Source: UBA6055 sp965214085 (lineage in GTDB: Bacteria > Chloroflexota > Anaerolineae > Aggregatilineales > Phototrophicaceae). From it: a stretch of 64,000 nt of DNA. The stretch covers positions 744,001 through 808,000 of the forward strand of contig OZ243937.1 in NCBI GenBank assembly GCA_965214085.1, read 5' to 3'. Of this stretch, positions 51,711-59,255 are shown in pieces. Each line of letters starts with the position of its first letter. Within the stretch, counting starts at the first letter, position 1. The position numbers and the translations under genes are program-made. Under the pieces are notes generated by a model. It saw nothing but the letters and a program-made list of their open reading frames with translations. It searched no databases and was not told where the DNA came from.

Positions 51711-53309
51711 GTGAATAGACCTTTGCTTTTACTGACCATCGTTTTCTTGCTGCTGGCCAGCGCAGTGGCGCCGGGCTTGGCTCAATCCGACTGCGATTTC
51801 GGCATTTCAAATTATGCGCGCGCTGTGCAGCTGCATGATATGGGTGATTACGGGCGGGCGCTGCGGCATTACGACTGCGCGCTGCAGGAAGACCCGGACG
51901 ATCCCATCATTCCCATTCTGATCGAAAATGTCTATGAAGACATAGAGAGCGCCGGCCATGCTTGGGACCTGCCGCAGCAGCCGCTATGCGATCCGGCGCG
52001 CAATCATGGCGAGCTGGGCGCCGCGGCCTTTAATCGCGGTGACAGCAACGGGGCGCAGACGCATTTGCATTGCGCTCTGCTGGCGGATCCAGCGGATCTT
52101 GCGGCTTTGACGCTAATGGGCCGCATCCACGCCAACTTGGGCGATGCCCATTCCGCCAAGCATTACCTGGATCGTGCCGAGTTGGCTCGTGCAGCGCAGG
52201 CGGATGCAAGCGCGCCGGCTAGTGGTTTCGTAATGCCGGAGTGGCTCAAGCCTTACGAGATTGTCCCCAGGCAAAATGCCCGCAGTACGTCAGGAATCAG
52301 CAGGTTGGGAGAGTTGGCGCTAGCCCCTGATGGACGGCGCGTTTACGTCCTTATGCTTACTGCGCGAATCGTGGTCAAAGCCGACGATGCCGCGCCGGAT
52401 GCCCGTGAGCTGGCGCGGCAAGCCAGCCAGCGCGGTGACATTGACGCGGCCATACAGCGGATGCTGCAAGTGACAAACGCGGCAGGCGCGACGGCTGAGG
52501 ACTACGTCTTTCTGGCCGAATTGTACGGCGAAAAGGATGACCTGAAAGCGGCAGCGCTGGCATTGTCGGCGGCTGTCGAGCTGGCGCCGGCGCGTCTCGA
52601 TATCCGCTGTAGCCTGGGCAAAACCTATAAGACGCTTGGTGATTATGCGCGGGCGTCGGCGCAATTCTTCCGTGTGATTGCGCACGAGATCGGCGATATT
52701 TGCGGCGAGCGAAGTCAGTTGGAGTTTAGCCGCCCCAGCATACCAGAGAAGGAATACAGCGCAGATTCGATCTCGCCGGCTCAGGCGACTTTCGATCGCG
52801 GTTTGGCGTACTTGTCCGCGCGCAAGCGTTACGCGGCGGCGAACACTTTTCTGGCGGCTTTGGATATCGACCCCGAACACCGGGCGGCGCGTTGTCATTT
52901 GGGCGTGATTTTTACCAAGTGGGCCAATTATGCGGGCGCGCTTGCGCAATTCGACCACATTCTGGCGCTGGATCCACAAGACCAATGCGCGCGTCAAAAT
53001 CGCAAAGCTGCCGTCATGCGCATGATGGCCATGTACGTGCCATTGACCGTGGACGACTTCTTCTTCCACGCGCGGGCTTACGTGCAGGTTGAAGAGTGGC
53101 AGCGGGCGCTTGACATGTTCGAGCGCGGGCTGGAGCGCGATCCGGCGCGGCGGGACGTACGCTGCGAGTTGGGCATGATCTATGCGGCGCTGGGCGACGA
53201 ACAGGCGGCGCTGCGCGAATTTGATCACGTGCTGACCCACGACGCCATGGACCCCTGCGCGCGCTCCAATCGCGAAGGGCTGTTGCAGCGGCTGCGCGAC
53301 CAACGCTGA
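51711..53309 (+). CDS. Secreted TPR-repeat protein
   Basis: 532 residues from GTG 51711 (VNRPLLLLTIVFLLLASAVA), a signal peptide cleaved near GLAQ. It has at least ten TPR-type helix pairs with the W/L-G-Y-A-F-A-P pattern: YARAVQLHDMGDYGRALRHY, LGKTYKTLGDYARASAQF, LDIDPEHRAARCHLGVIF and FERGLERDPARRDVRCELG. Recurrent cysteines (RCxLG) may form disulfides outside the cell. TPR domains bind other proteins. The 115-nt gap to the next gene holds a hairpin. Confidence 0.85.
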   Translation: MNRPLLLLTIVFLLLASAVAPGLAQSDCDFGISNYARAVQLHDMGDYGRALRHYDCALQEDPDDPIIPILIENVYEDIESAGHAWDLPQQPLCDPARNHGELGAAAFNRGDSNGAQTHLHCALLADPADLAALTLMGRIHANLGDAHSAKHYLDRAELARAAQADASAPASGFVMPEWLKPYEIVPRQNARSTSGISRLGELALAPDGRRVYVLMLTARIVVKADDAAPDARELARQASQRGDIDAAIQRMLQVTNAAGATAEDYVFLAELYGEKDDLKAAALALSAAVELAPARLDIRCSLGKTYKTLGDYARASAQFFRVIAHEIGDICGERSQLEFSRPSIPEKEYSADSISPAQATFDRGLAYLSARKRYAAANTFLAALDIDPEHRAARCHLGVIFTKWANYAGALAQFDHILALDPQDQCARQNRKAAVMRMMAMYVPLTVDDFFFHARAYVQVEEWQRALDMFERGLERDPARRDVRCELGMIYAALGDEQAALREFDHVLTHDAMDPCARSNREGLLQRLRDQR

Positions 53310-53406
53310 GACGAGACTTTCCGGCAACAGCAGGAGTAATACATCGGCAAGAATTCCGTTACATCCGCTTTAGCATTGCCGCCTAAATTGAATATGACGG
53401 CTAAGG

Positions 53407-53435
53407 AAAGAGAGCATCCATGTTATGCTCTCTTT
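53407..53435 (+). other. Perfect 11-bp hairpin in the leader of the thioredoxin-NHL gene
   Basis: AAAGAGAGCAT (53407-53417), loop CCATGTT, ATGCTCTCTTT (53425-53435), ending 22 nt before the start codon. It could be a weak terminator of the TPR gene or a leader structure; the following bases are not a clear U-run. Confidence 0.6.
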
Positions 53436-53457
53436 GTTATGGAATAGGAGAACAAGC

Positions 53458-55479
53458 ATGCTAAAGAAATTGTCATTGCTGCTGCTGATGTTGATTGCGC
53501 TGGGCGGCCTGGCGCAGGCCCAGCGCAGTCCGGAAGAGCTATACGAAGGGCAGGCCGCCGCGCCTGAGTTCCCGGCCGATCTCGATTGGATCAACGTGGA
53601 CAATCCGCTGACCATGAACGGACTGCTGGGCAAGATCGTGATTCTGGACTTCTGGACCTACGGCTGCATCAATTGCCTGCATATCATCCCGATCCTGGAA
53701 CAGGTGGAGCGGAAATTCGCCGAAGAAGTGGTGGTCATCGGCGTGCATTCGGCCAAGTTCGAGAATGAAGGCCAGACCGAGAATTTGCGCCAGATTGTGC
53801 AGCGCTATGAAGTCCATCATCCGGTGATCAACGACCATCAATTTGCCGTCTGGAACAGCTGGGGCGTGAACGCCTGGCCCACCGTCGGCATCGTCGACCC
53901 GCGCGGCAAGGCCGTCATCCGGCAATCGGGCGAGATTCCCTTCGAGGCTTTTGACAATTTTCTCAGCGGCATGATCGAATACTACGATGACCTCGACGAT
54001 GGCATCATCAACCGGACGCCGCTCGAATTGGCGCTGGAGGGCGCGGGCGACCCCGGCACGCCGCTGCTGTATCCGGGCAAGGTGCTGGCGGACGAAGCCG
54101 GCAAGCGCCTCTTCATCGCCGACAGCAGCCACAATCGCATCGTGATCGCTGATCTGAGCAGCTACGAAGTGCTGGATATCATCGGCACGTCCGCGCGCGG
54201 ATTCAACGATGGCGGCTTTGACAGCGCGACCTTCGACAAGCCGCAGGGCATGGCGCTGGACGGCGACCTGCTGTACATCGCCGATGTCAACAATCACGCC
54301 ATTCGCGCGGCGGACCTTTCGACGCGGTCGGTGGCGACTGTCGCGGGCAGCGGCATTATGGGGCGCAGCCGGGTTGAGTTTGGCAGGCCCGTGGCGGACC
54401 CGCTGGGCGTGGCGCTGCGCAGCCCCTGGGATGTCGAACTGGACGATGCCGGGCGCTTGCATATCGCCATGGCCGGCACGCACCAGCTCTATATCTACGA
54501 GCCGGAAACGGCGGCGCTCTATCCGTCGGTCGGCAATGGGCGCGAGGCCAATCTCAACGACGTCAGCCTGGCCGACAGCGAATTGGCGCAGCCCAGCGGG
54601 CTCTATTACGCCGGCGCGGGCCAGCTTTATTTCGCCGACAGCGAATCCAGCACCATACGCCTGGCCGACTTTGCGAATGACCTGGTCACGGTCGTCTCGG
54701 GCACAACAGACAACAGCCTCTTCGACTTCGACGATATTGACGGCGAGTTGGGCCTCAATCGCTTGCAGCACGCCCTGGGCATCGACGGCGATGCGGCCGG
54801 CAACCTCTACATCGCCGATACCTACAACAGCCGCATCAAGATCGTGCGCGCCGGCGAGACCAGCACGCATACCCTGTTCGGCACAGGCGGCTCGGGCGGA
54901 TACCAGGACGGCGCATCGCAGCTGGCGCAGTTTGACGAGCCCGGCGGCTTGAGCTATGCCGATGGCATCTTGTACGTGGCGGACACCAACAACCACGTCA
55001 TCCGCGCGATTGACCTCGACGCCGGCATCGTCGACACAATCGAATTCAAGAATAGCGAAGCGCTGATCATCGACGAGTCGCGGCTGACGCTGCTGGGCGG
55101 GAACGCCGGTGACAAGTCGAACATCATGGCTGGCAAACACCAGATCTCGACCGGCGAGGGCGCGCTGAACCTGCGCTTTAATATGCCGGCAGAGTTCAAG
55201 ATTAATCCGCTGATTGACAGTCAAGTCGCTGTGACCTGGGGAGAACCGACTCAGCAGACGACAGTTGCGGTCAGCGGCGACAGCGTAAGCATCCCGCTGC
55301 AATTCAGCGCGGGCGACAATTTCTTGCGGGCCGAAGTGACGCTGTACTACTGCCGCGAAGGCGAAGAAGCGCTGTGCTTCATCGATGTCTTCAACTACTC
55401 CGTCACCCTGGAAGTTGCGGCGGAGCACGAAATAAGGGAAATCTCGCTGGAGCGCGAGGTGCAGCCGCCGGAAGTGTAG
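53458..55479 (+). CDS. Secreted thioredoxin-NHL-repeat protein (NHLRC2-like)
   Basis: 673 residues from ATG 53458 (MLKKLSLLLLMLIALGGLAQ), AGGAG upstream; a signal peptide cleaved near AQAQ. A thioredoxin-like domain carries C70-x-x-C73 (FWTYGCINCLH), followed by NHL beta-propeller repeats (GKVLADEAGKRLFIADSSHN, DKPQGMALDGDLLYIADVNN, DTYNSRIKIV) and a beta-rich C-terminal domain. The CINC thioredoxin plus NHL order is that of animal NHLRC2 and its bacterial relatives. Here it would act outside the cytoplasm, perhaps in disulfide exchange; the propeller may bind a partner. Function in bacteria is unclear. Confidence 0.88.
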   Translation: MLKKLSLLLLMLIALGGLAQAQRSPEELYEGQAAAPEFPADLDWINVDNPLTMNGLLGKIVILDFWTYGCINCLHIIPILEQVERKFAEEVVVIGVHSAKFENEGQTENLRQIVQRYEVHHPVINDHQFAVWNSWGVNAWPTVGIVDPRGKAVIRQSGEIPFEAFDNFLSGMIEYYDDLDDGIINRTPLELALEGAGDPGTPLLYPGKVLADEAGKRLFIADSSHNRIVIADLSSYEVLDIIGTSARGFNDGGFDSATFDKPQGMALDGDLLYIADVNNHAIRAADLSTRSVATVAGSGIMGRSRVEFGRPVADPLGVALRSPWDVELDDAGRLHIAMAGTHQLYIYEPETAALYPSVGNGREANLNDVSLADSELAQPSGLYYAGAGQLYFADSESSTIRLADFANDLVTVVSGTTDNSLFDFDDIDGELGLNRLQHALGIDGDAAGNLYIADTYNSRIKIVRAGETSTHTLFGTGGSGGYQDGASQLAQFDEPGGLSYADGILYVADTNNHVIRAIDLDAGIVDTIEFKNSEALIIDESRLTLLGGNAGDKSNIMAGKHQISTGEGALNLRFNMPAEFKINPLIDSQVAVTWGEPTQQTTVAVSGDSVSIPLQFSAGDNFLRAEVTLYYCREGEEALCFIDVFNYSVTLEVAAEHEIREISLEREVQPPEV

Positions 55480-55520
55480 GGGGCTCTAAACCCTCAGACG
55501 CTGTTGAAATACTCAATTTA

Positions 55521-55584
55521 CCCCCACCCCAAACCCCTCCCGCCATCTCTATGGCGGGCATCCCATAAAGAGGGAGGGGCTTTA
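55521..55584. repeat. CCCCTCC hairpin repeat, copy 3
   Basis: CCCCCACCCCAAACCCCTCC, CGCCATCTCTATGGCGGGC and CATAAAGAGGGAGGGGC. A further arm (about 55606-55630) continues it. The 297-bp gap 55480-55776 has no gene. Confidence 0.75.
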
Positions 55585-55730
55585 ACAGTTCATTACGGGT
55601 CAGAAAGCTCCCCTTCCCTCATTTTGGGGATGCTTGGTCTTGACCCGTTTTGGTGGACACGATGATTCCCATCTGCATCCTTGTCGAAAATCGTAGTGGC
55701 GACTTATCAAGTCGCTCGCAATAGCGCATC

Positions 55731-55755
55731 GGGCGACCAGGTTGGTCGCCCCTAC
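55731..55755. repeat. REP-like palindrome
   Basis: GGGCGACCAGGTTGGTCGCC followed by CCTACAATTTT. Located 22 nt from the end of the protease gene. Confidence 0.75.
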
Positions 55756-55776
55756 AATTTTCACCAGGCAGCATCC

Positions 55777-56754
55777 TTACCGCGCGCCGACGACCACGCT
55801 GCCCGCGAGCAGTTCACCGCCGCGCGCATAACTTGAGGAGATCTCGCTATCCACATCCAGGCGCGCCAGCAGCAGCTGCAGCTCGGCGACATCTTCCAGC
55901 GGCTCGCCCTGCAGCGCAGTCAGAATGTCCCCGACCAGCAGGCCGGCCGCCGCAGCCGGGCTATCCGGCTCGACTGAGACGATCAGCAAACCGGCTTCCT
56001 GACCGAGCGACTCGGCGGCCGCGTCGGGCAGCAGCGCGGATTGTACGCCGATGCCGAGGTAGCCGGAACTGATTCTGCCGTCAGCCAGCAGCGCGGCCAC
56101 CGACTTGTCGATGGCGGCGACAGGAATTGCGACGCTGACGCCACCCGCGAAACCAGATGTGTTCAGTCCGTAGACCGCGCCATCAGCGCCGAGCAGCGGC
56201 CCGCCGGAGAAACCGGGGTACATGGTTAGGTCGGTCTGGATGATGCGGCCCGCCAGCAGGCCTTCCCAGCCGCCCGCCTTCCTAGCCCGCTGCTTCCAGC
56301 CGCCTTTACCTTTGTGTGCAGCATCACGCCGGCTTTTGGCAGCGCGCCGCCGGCCCCTCCTAGAGTGGGCCGGATTGACGATGCCGCTGACGATGCCCAG
56401 CGAGGCTTTGACGCGCATACGCGGGCGGCCCAAGGCGAGTACTATGTTGCCCGTCCGCAACTCGGCCTCGGCCCGCGCCACCGGCTGTAGAGCGGCCTCC
56501 GTTTTGAGCAGCGCCAGATCATGACGCGGGTCGCGGCCGACCAGCTCAGCGTTGACGCGGCCCCCATCAGGCAAGCCGATGCTGATCTCGTCATCGCGCT
56601 CGACCACATGATGCGCGGTCACGATCAAGTCTTCCGCCCATGCCATGCCGCTGGCGGGAATGCGCCGGCGCGCGTCAACGCGCAAGACGCCCTCGGCGGC
56701 TCCATCGACCAGGTCCGCCATGTCGTCCGATAGCTGCTGCAAAATTCTTGTCAT
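55777..56754 (-). CDS. HtrA/Deg-like trypsin-fold serine protease with PDZ domain
   Basis: 325 residues. The catalytic triad is His48 (TAHHVV), Asp79 (DPRHDLALLK) and Ser183 (YPGFSGGP). A PDZ domain follows at about 225-305 (SGYLGIGVQSALLP, DSPAAAAGLLVGDILTAL). Two oddities: no signal peptide (MTRILQQLSDDMADLVDGA), so it may be cytoplasmic, and a basic insert at about 130-162 (RRGRRRAAKSRR) in a loop of the protease domain that usual Deg proteases lack. GGAG precedes the ATG. It should degrade or regulate misfolded proteins. Confidence 0.88.
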   Translation of the reverse strand: MTRILQQLSDDMADLVDGAAEGVLRVDARRRIPASGMAWAEDLIVTAHHVVERDDEISIGLPDGGRVNAELVGRDPRHDLALLKTEAALQPVARAEAELRTGNIVLALGRPRMRVKASLGIVSGIVNPAHSRRGRRRAAKSRRDAAHKGKGGWKQRARKAGGWEGLLAGRIIQTDLTMYPGFSGGPLLGADGAVYGLNTSGFAGGVSVAIPVAAIDKSVAALLADGRISSGYLGIGVQSALLPDAAAESLGQEAGLLIVSVEPDSPAAAAGLLVGDILTALQGEPLEDVAELQLLLARLDVDSEISSSYARGGELLAGSVVVGAR

Positions 56755-56933
56755 TGCTTACTCCTCAATTTGATAGGCCTTGCCCTTATTCTGCCTTGAG
56801 GCGGGCGGCTGTGATATTAGACCTTTGGGCAGGTCGCCACTGGGCAAATGGGCAGACGCGCAAGATTCGCAGCGTGGCTTGACATGACGCTCTGATACAA
56901 TAGCGGCGCTCAGCTATTCCGGAGTGAGAACTT

Positions 56934-57762
56934 TGTCGCTTGTGCAGTTGACCGCCCTGATCACGCTGGGCGCCTTCTCGCGCGCGTCGCGCTGTCCGGG
57001 TTGATACTGGTTGCGTATTCGCGCTGGCGCGGTCAGCGGCTCAACATTCGTGGTCACTGGCGCAAGTTTATCGTGCTGGGTTTTCTGGGATCGGCCTTGC
57101 CTTTTACGCTGATCGCCTGGGCCGAGCTGACCGTCACCGCTTCGATGGCGGCAATTCTGATGTCGACCACGCCGCTGTTTACGACGTTGGTCGCGGCGGT
57201 CGGTCTGGGTGAGGAGCTGACGCCCGCCAAGCTGATTGGCGCCCTGCTCGGCATCATCGGAGTGGCGATAACAGTCGGCGGCGGCGATATGGAAATGAGC
57301 GCCGATGTCATCGCGGCCACGCTGGCGCTGCTGGGCGCGACTCTGAGTTACGCGGTCGGCGGCGTCTTTGCCAAGCGCGCTTTCACAGGCTTGAACAATA
57401 TGTCTATGTCGAGCGGTCAACTAATCGCGGCGGCTTTCATCTTGGCGCCGGTTTCGCTGGCGGATTTGCCGCATGAAACGCCGCCAACGGAAGCGCTATG
57501 GGCGACTCTGGCTTTGGTCCTGGTCTGTACCGCCGTCGCCTACCAACTCTACTACTATCTCATCATCAGCGCCGGGCCCACCAAGGCGCTGACCGTGACG
57601 CTGCTGGTGCCGGTATTCGGGGTCGTCTTCGGCGCTGTATTTCTGCAGGAAAGCATCAGCCCGGGCATTATCGCGGGCTTGGTCATCGTACTCTTTAGCG
57701 TCGGCCTGGTGACCGGGCTGGTCTCGCCTAAGCGGGCGCGCGTAATCCAACATCCCTCCTAG
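56934..57762 (+). pseudogene. EamA-family transporter, 5' part damaged by deletion/frameshift
   Basis: GGAG and TTG 56934 begin SLVQLTALITLGAF, which then runs into a stop in that frame. Another frame, open through 56980-57762, gives ARVALSGLILVAYSRWR and the remaining EamA helices (FIVLGFLGSALPFTLI, LLGATLSYAVGGVFAKRAF). About 25-30 residues of the first helix pair are missing between the two parts. The rest keeps a good ORF of 253 residues (from TTG 57001), so a shorter protein may still be made. Probably non-functional. Confidence 0.65.
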
Positions 57763-57862
57763 GCCGCCCGGTCCCGACGCAGGCAACGCGGGACAAAGCT
57801 TGCGGAGGGATGCTGTACTGCCGACGGGTTAGTCCGCCAGCAAGTATTGGCGTAGGGGCGCG

Positions 57863-58216
57863 CTACATATTGAGCGCGTCGTACCCAGGACCTTGGGTGA
57901 AGAAGTCGTAATTGGGCGCGATATCAGGCGTGAGATCGACGATATCGCCTTCTTCATGCTCGATGATTACCTTGGTGTCAAAGGGAAGGCGTTCTTGACC
58001 TTCCATCATCTCATATTCCGACGAGACCTCTTCTTCGACGAATATGGCTTCGAAGGGGCACTCCGGAATGCAGGCGCCGCAATCGATACAAGTATCGGGA
58101 TCGATAAAATACCAGGGCCATTCGTTCTCGGGTTTGCCGGCGATGATGCATTCTACCGGGCAAACTTCTACGCAGGCGCCATCCCGCAGGCACAGGCTCG
58201 TGATAATGTGGGTCAT
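57863..58216 (-). CDS. Ferredoxin with two Fe-S cluster motifs
   Basis: 117 residues. The N-terminal cluster motif has Cys9, Cys15, Cys19 and Cys23 (SLCLRDGACVEVCPVEC), the second Cys43-x2-Cys46-x2-Cys49-x3-Cys53-Pro (CIDCGACIPECP). The first has the longer spacing of 7Fe (3Fe-4S plus 4Fe-4S) ferredoxins. An acidic C-terminal tail is long for the family. It carries electrons for unknown partners; single gene. Confidence 0.9.
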   Translation of the reverse strand: MTHIITSLCLRDGACVEVCPVECIIAGKPENEWPWYFIDPDTCIDCGACIPECPFEAIFVEEEVSSEYEMMEGQERLPFDTKVIIEHEEGDIVDLTPDIAPNYDFFTQGPGYDALNM

Positions 58217-58431
58217 TAGACGTCTCCTTGCCAGTTTCGCGCTGCGCCTATCCCCAGTCGCAAGCGAAACGAATACTTCTGAACTTAACTTTCGCTATGT
58301 TAGCTTAAATCAAGCGGCGACGCCATAGCCTTTGCGGGATTTAATCCCTCAACTCCGCGCTGGTTAAGTCGCGATTTGCCGGCGATTCTTGGCGCGCGCA
58401 GCCAGCGAGTGCGCACAAGCAGCGCGCGGAC

Positions 58432-58459
58432 TTGAGAGCGGGCGCAGGTCTGATATAAT
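58432..58459 (+). promoter_or_regulatory. Promoter of the tRNA-Arg gene
   Basis: TTGAGA (58432-58437), 16-nt spacer, TATAAT (58454-58459), 17 nt before the tRNA 5' end. Confidence 0.75.
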
Positions 58460-58476
58460 GACGGAGGGACGCAAAC

Positions 58477-58549
58477 GCTCCAGTAGCTCAGGGGATAGAG
58501 CACCGGTTTCCTAAACCGGGTGTCGCAGGTTCGAATCCTGCCTGGAGCG
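58477..58549 (+). tRNA. tRNA-Arg (anticodon CCT)
   Basis: 73 nt cloverleaf: acceptor GCTCCAG pairs with CTGGAGC, D arm GCTC-AGGGGATA-GAGC, anticodon arm CCGGT-TTCCTAA-ACCGG with CCT at positions 34-36 (reads AGG), variable GTGTC, T arm GCAGG-TTCGAAT-CCTGC, discriminator G. CCA is not encoded. A promoter lies just upstream. The toxin-antitoxin pair begins 86 nt downstream; I see no duplicated tRNA end that would mark an integration site. Confidence 0.95.
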
Positions 58550-58634
58550 CTGCTGCGGCTGGTTCCGTATAATTGGGACGCGGTTTGGCTTGGGCTCCAA
58601 ACTTGTCATCATTTGGGAAGGGAGGACATTAGCC

Positions 58635-58868
58635 ATGACTCCGAAGAACAGGTTGACTCCGAGTGGCGAATTGCGTGATGACACGTACGATGCGGATTCA
58701 CACGCGTTCGATATTCCGACCAAAGCAGAGGTCCTTGAGGATATCAGCGAGGGATATCGATTCGTAAAGTCCGGTGGCGAAGGTCAGCCCATTGATGAAA
58801 TGCACCGTGAAATCGCTGAAGAATTGGCGCGTGAAGAAGTAGAAGAAAATGCGGATATCCGTCTATAG
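58635..58868 (+). CDS. Antitoxin of a RelE-type toxin-antitoxin pair
   Basis: 77 residues from ATG 58635 (MTPKNRLTPSGELRDDTYDA) with GGGAGG upstream; the longer ORF from 58590 is rejected. It is acidic and helical (AELAREEVEENADIR-like end), typical for the neutralising part of an antitoxin, but I recognise no DNA-binding fold. It overlaps the toxin gene by 20 nt. TATAAT at 58568-58573 may be its promoter. Identification rests on position and partner. Confidence 0.7.
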   Translation: MTPKNRLTPSGELRDDTYDADSHAFDIPTKAEVLEDISEGYRFVKSGGEGQPIDEMHREIAEELAREEVEENADIRL

Positions 58869-59199
58869 CCTTCAGCGATACAAGCGTCAACTGAAAAGAC
58901 TTGAAAAGAAATACAGGACTGCTTTGGAGCAGTCCGTTTTGCTTGCGGAAGAGATCTCCCTTGGTCGAACTCCCGGAGATGCGATTCCGGGATACGATGG
59001 CATCGTATTCAAAGTCCGGAGAAATAACAGGATAGTGCCGGGCGGCCCCAGAAAGGGATATCGATTCATATACTGCATTCATCCGCCCGACCAAGCAACT
59101 ATGCTTTCCGTTTACGCAAAGACGGAACAAACAGATATCAGCGACGGCGAGATCGCGCAGCTTCTACGAGAAGCGGACAGGTTGCTTTCCAGAGACTAG
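58849..59199 (+). CDS. RelE/ParE-superfamily toxin
   Basis: 116 residues from ATG 58849 (MRISVYSLQRYKRQLKRLEK). The N-terminal paired helices and the beta-sheet core (VFKVRRNNRIVPGGPRKGYR, FIYCIHPPDQATMLSVYAKT) with DISDGEIAQLLRE near the end match the RelE/HigB-like mRNA interferase group. Basic residues of the active face (K, R, Y) are present. It is coupled to the antitoxin by overlap. Such toxins cleave mRNA on the ribosome under stress. Confidence 0.8.
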   Translation: MRISVYSLQRYKRQLKRLEKKYRTALEQSVLLAEEISLGRTPGDAIPGYDGIVFKVRRNNRIVPGGPRKGYRFIYCIHPPDQATMLSVYAKTEQTDISDGEIAQLLREADRLLSRD

Positions 59200-59255
59200 G
59201 CAGATTTTGTTCGCGCGTGATGCGAGATTTCAAGTCCCGAGCTAGGTCACAACAT

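Noticed and set aside
53539..55428. 629-codon open frame on the minus strand
   Set aside because: It lies antisense to the thioredoxin-NHL gene, which has clear motifs, signal peptide and RBS; its translation shows no domain. GC-rich codon patterns keep the opposite strand open.
58477..58549. tRNA-Arg as an integration site (attB)
   Set aside because: No repeat of the tRNA 3' end and no integrase gene in the window.
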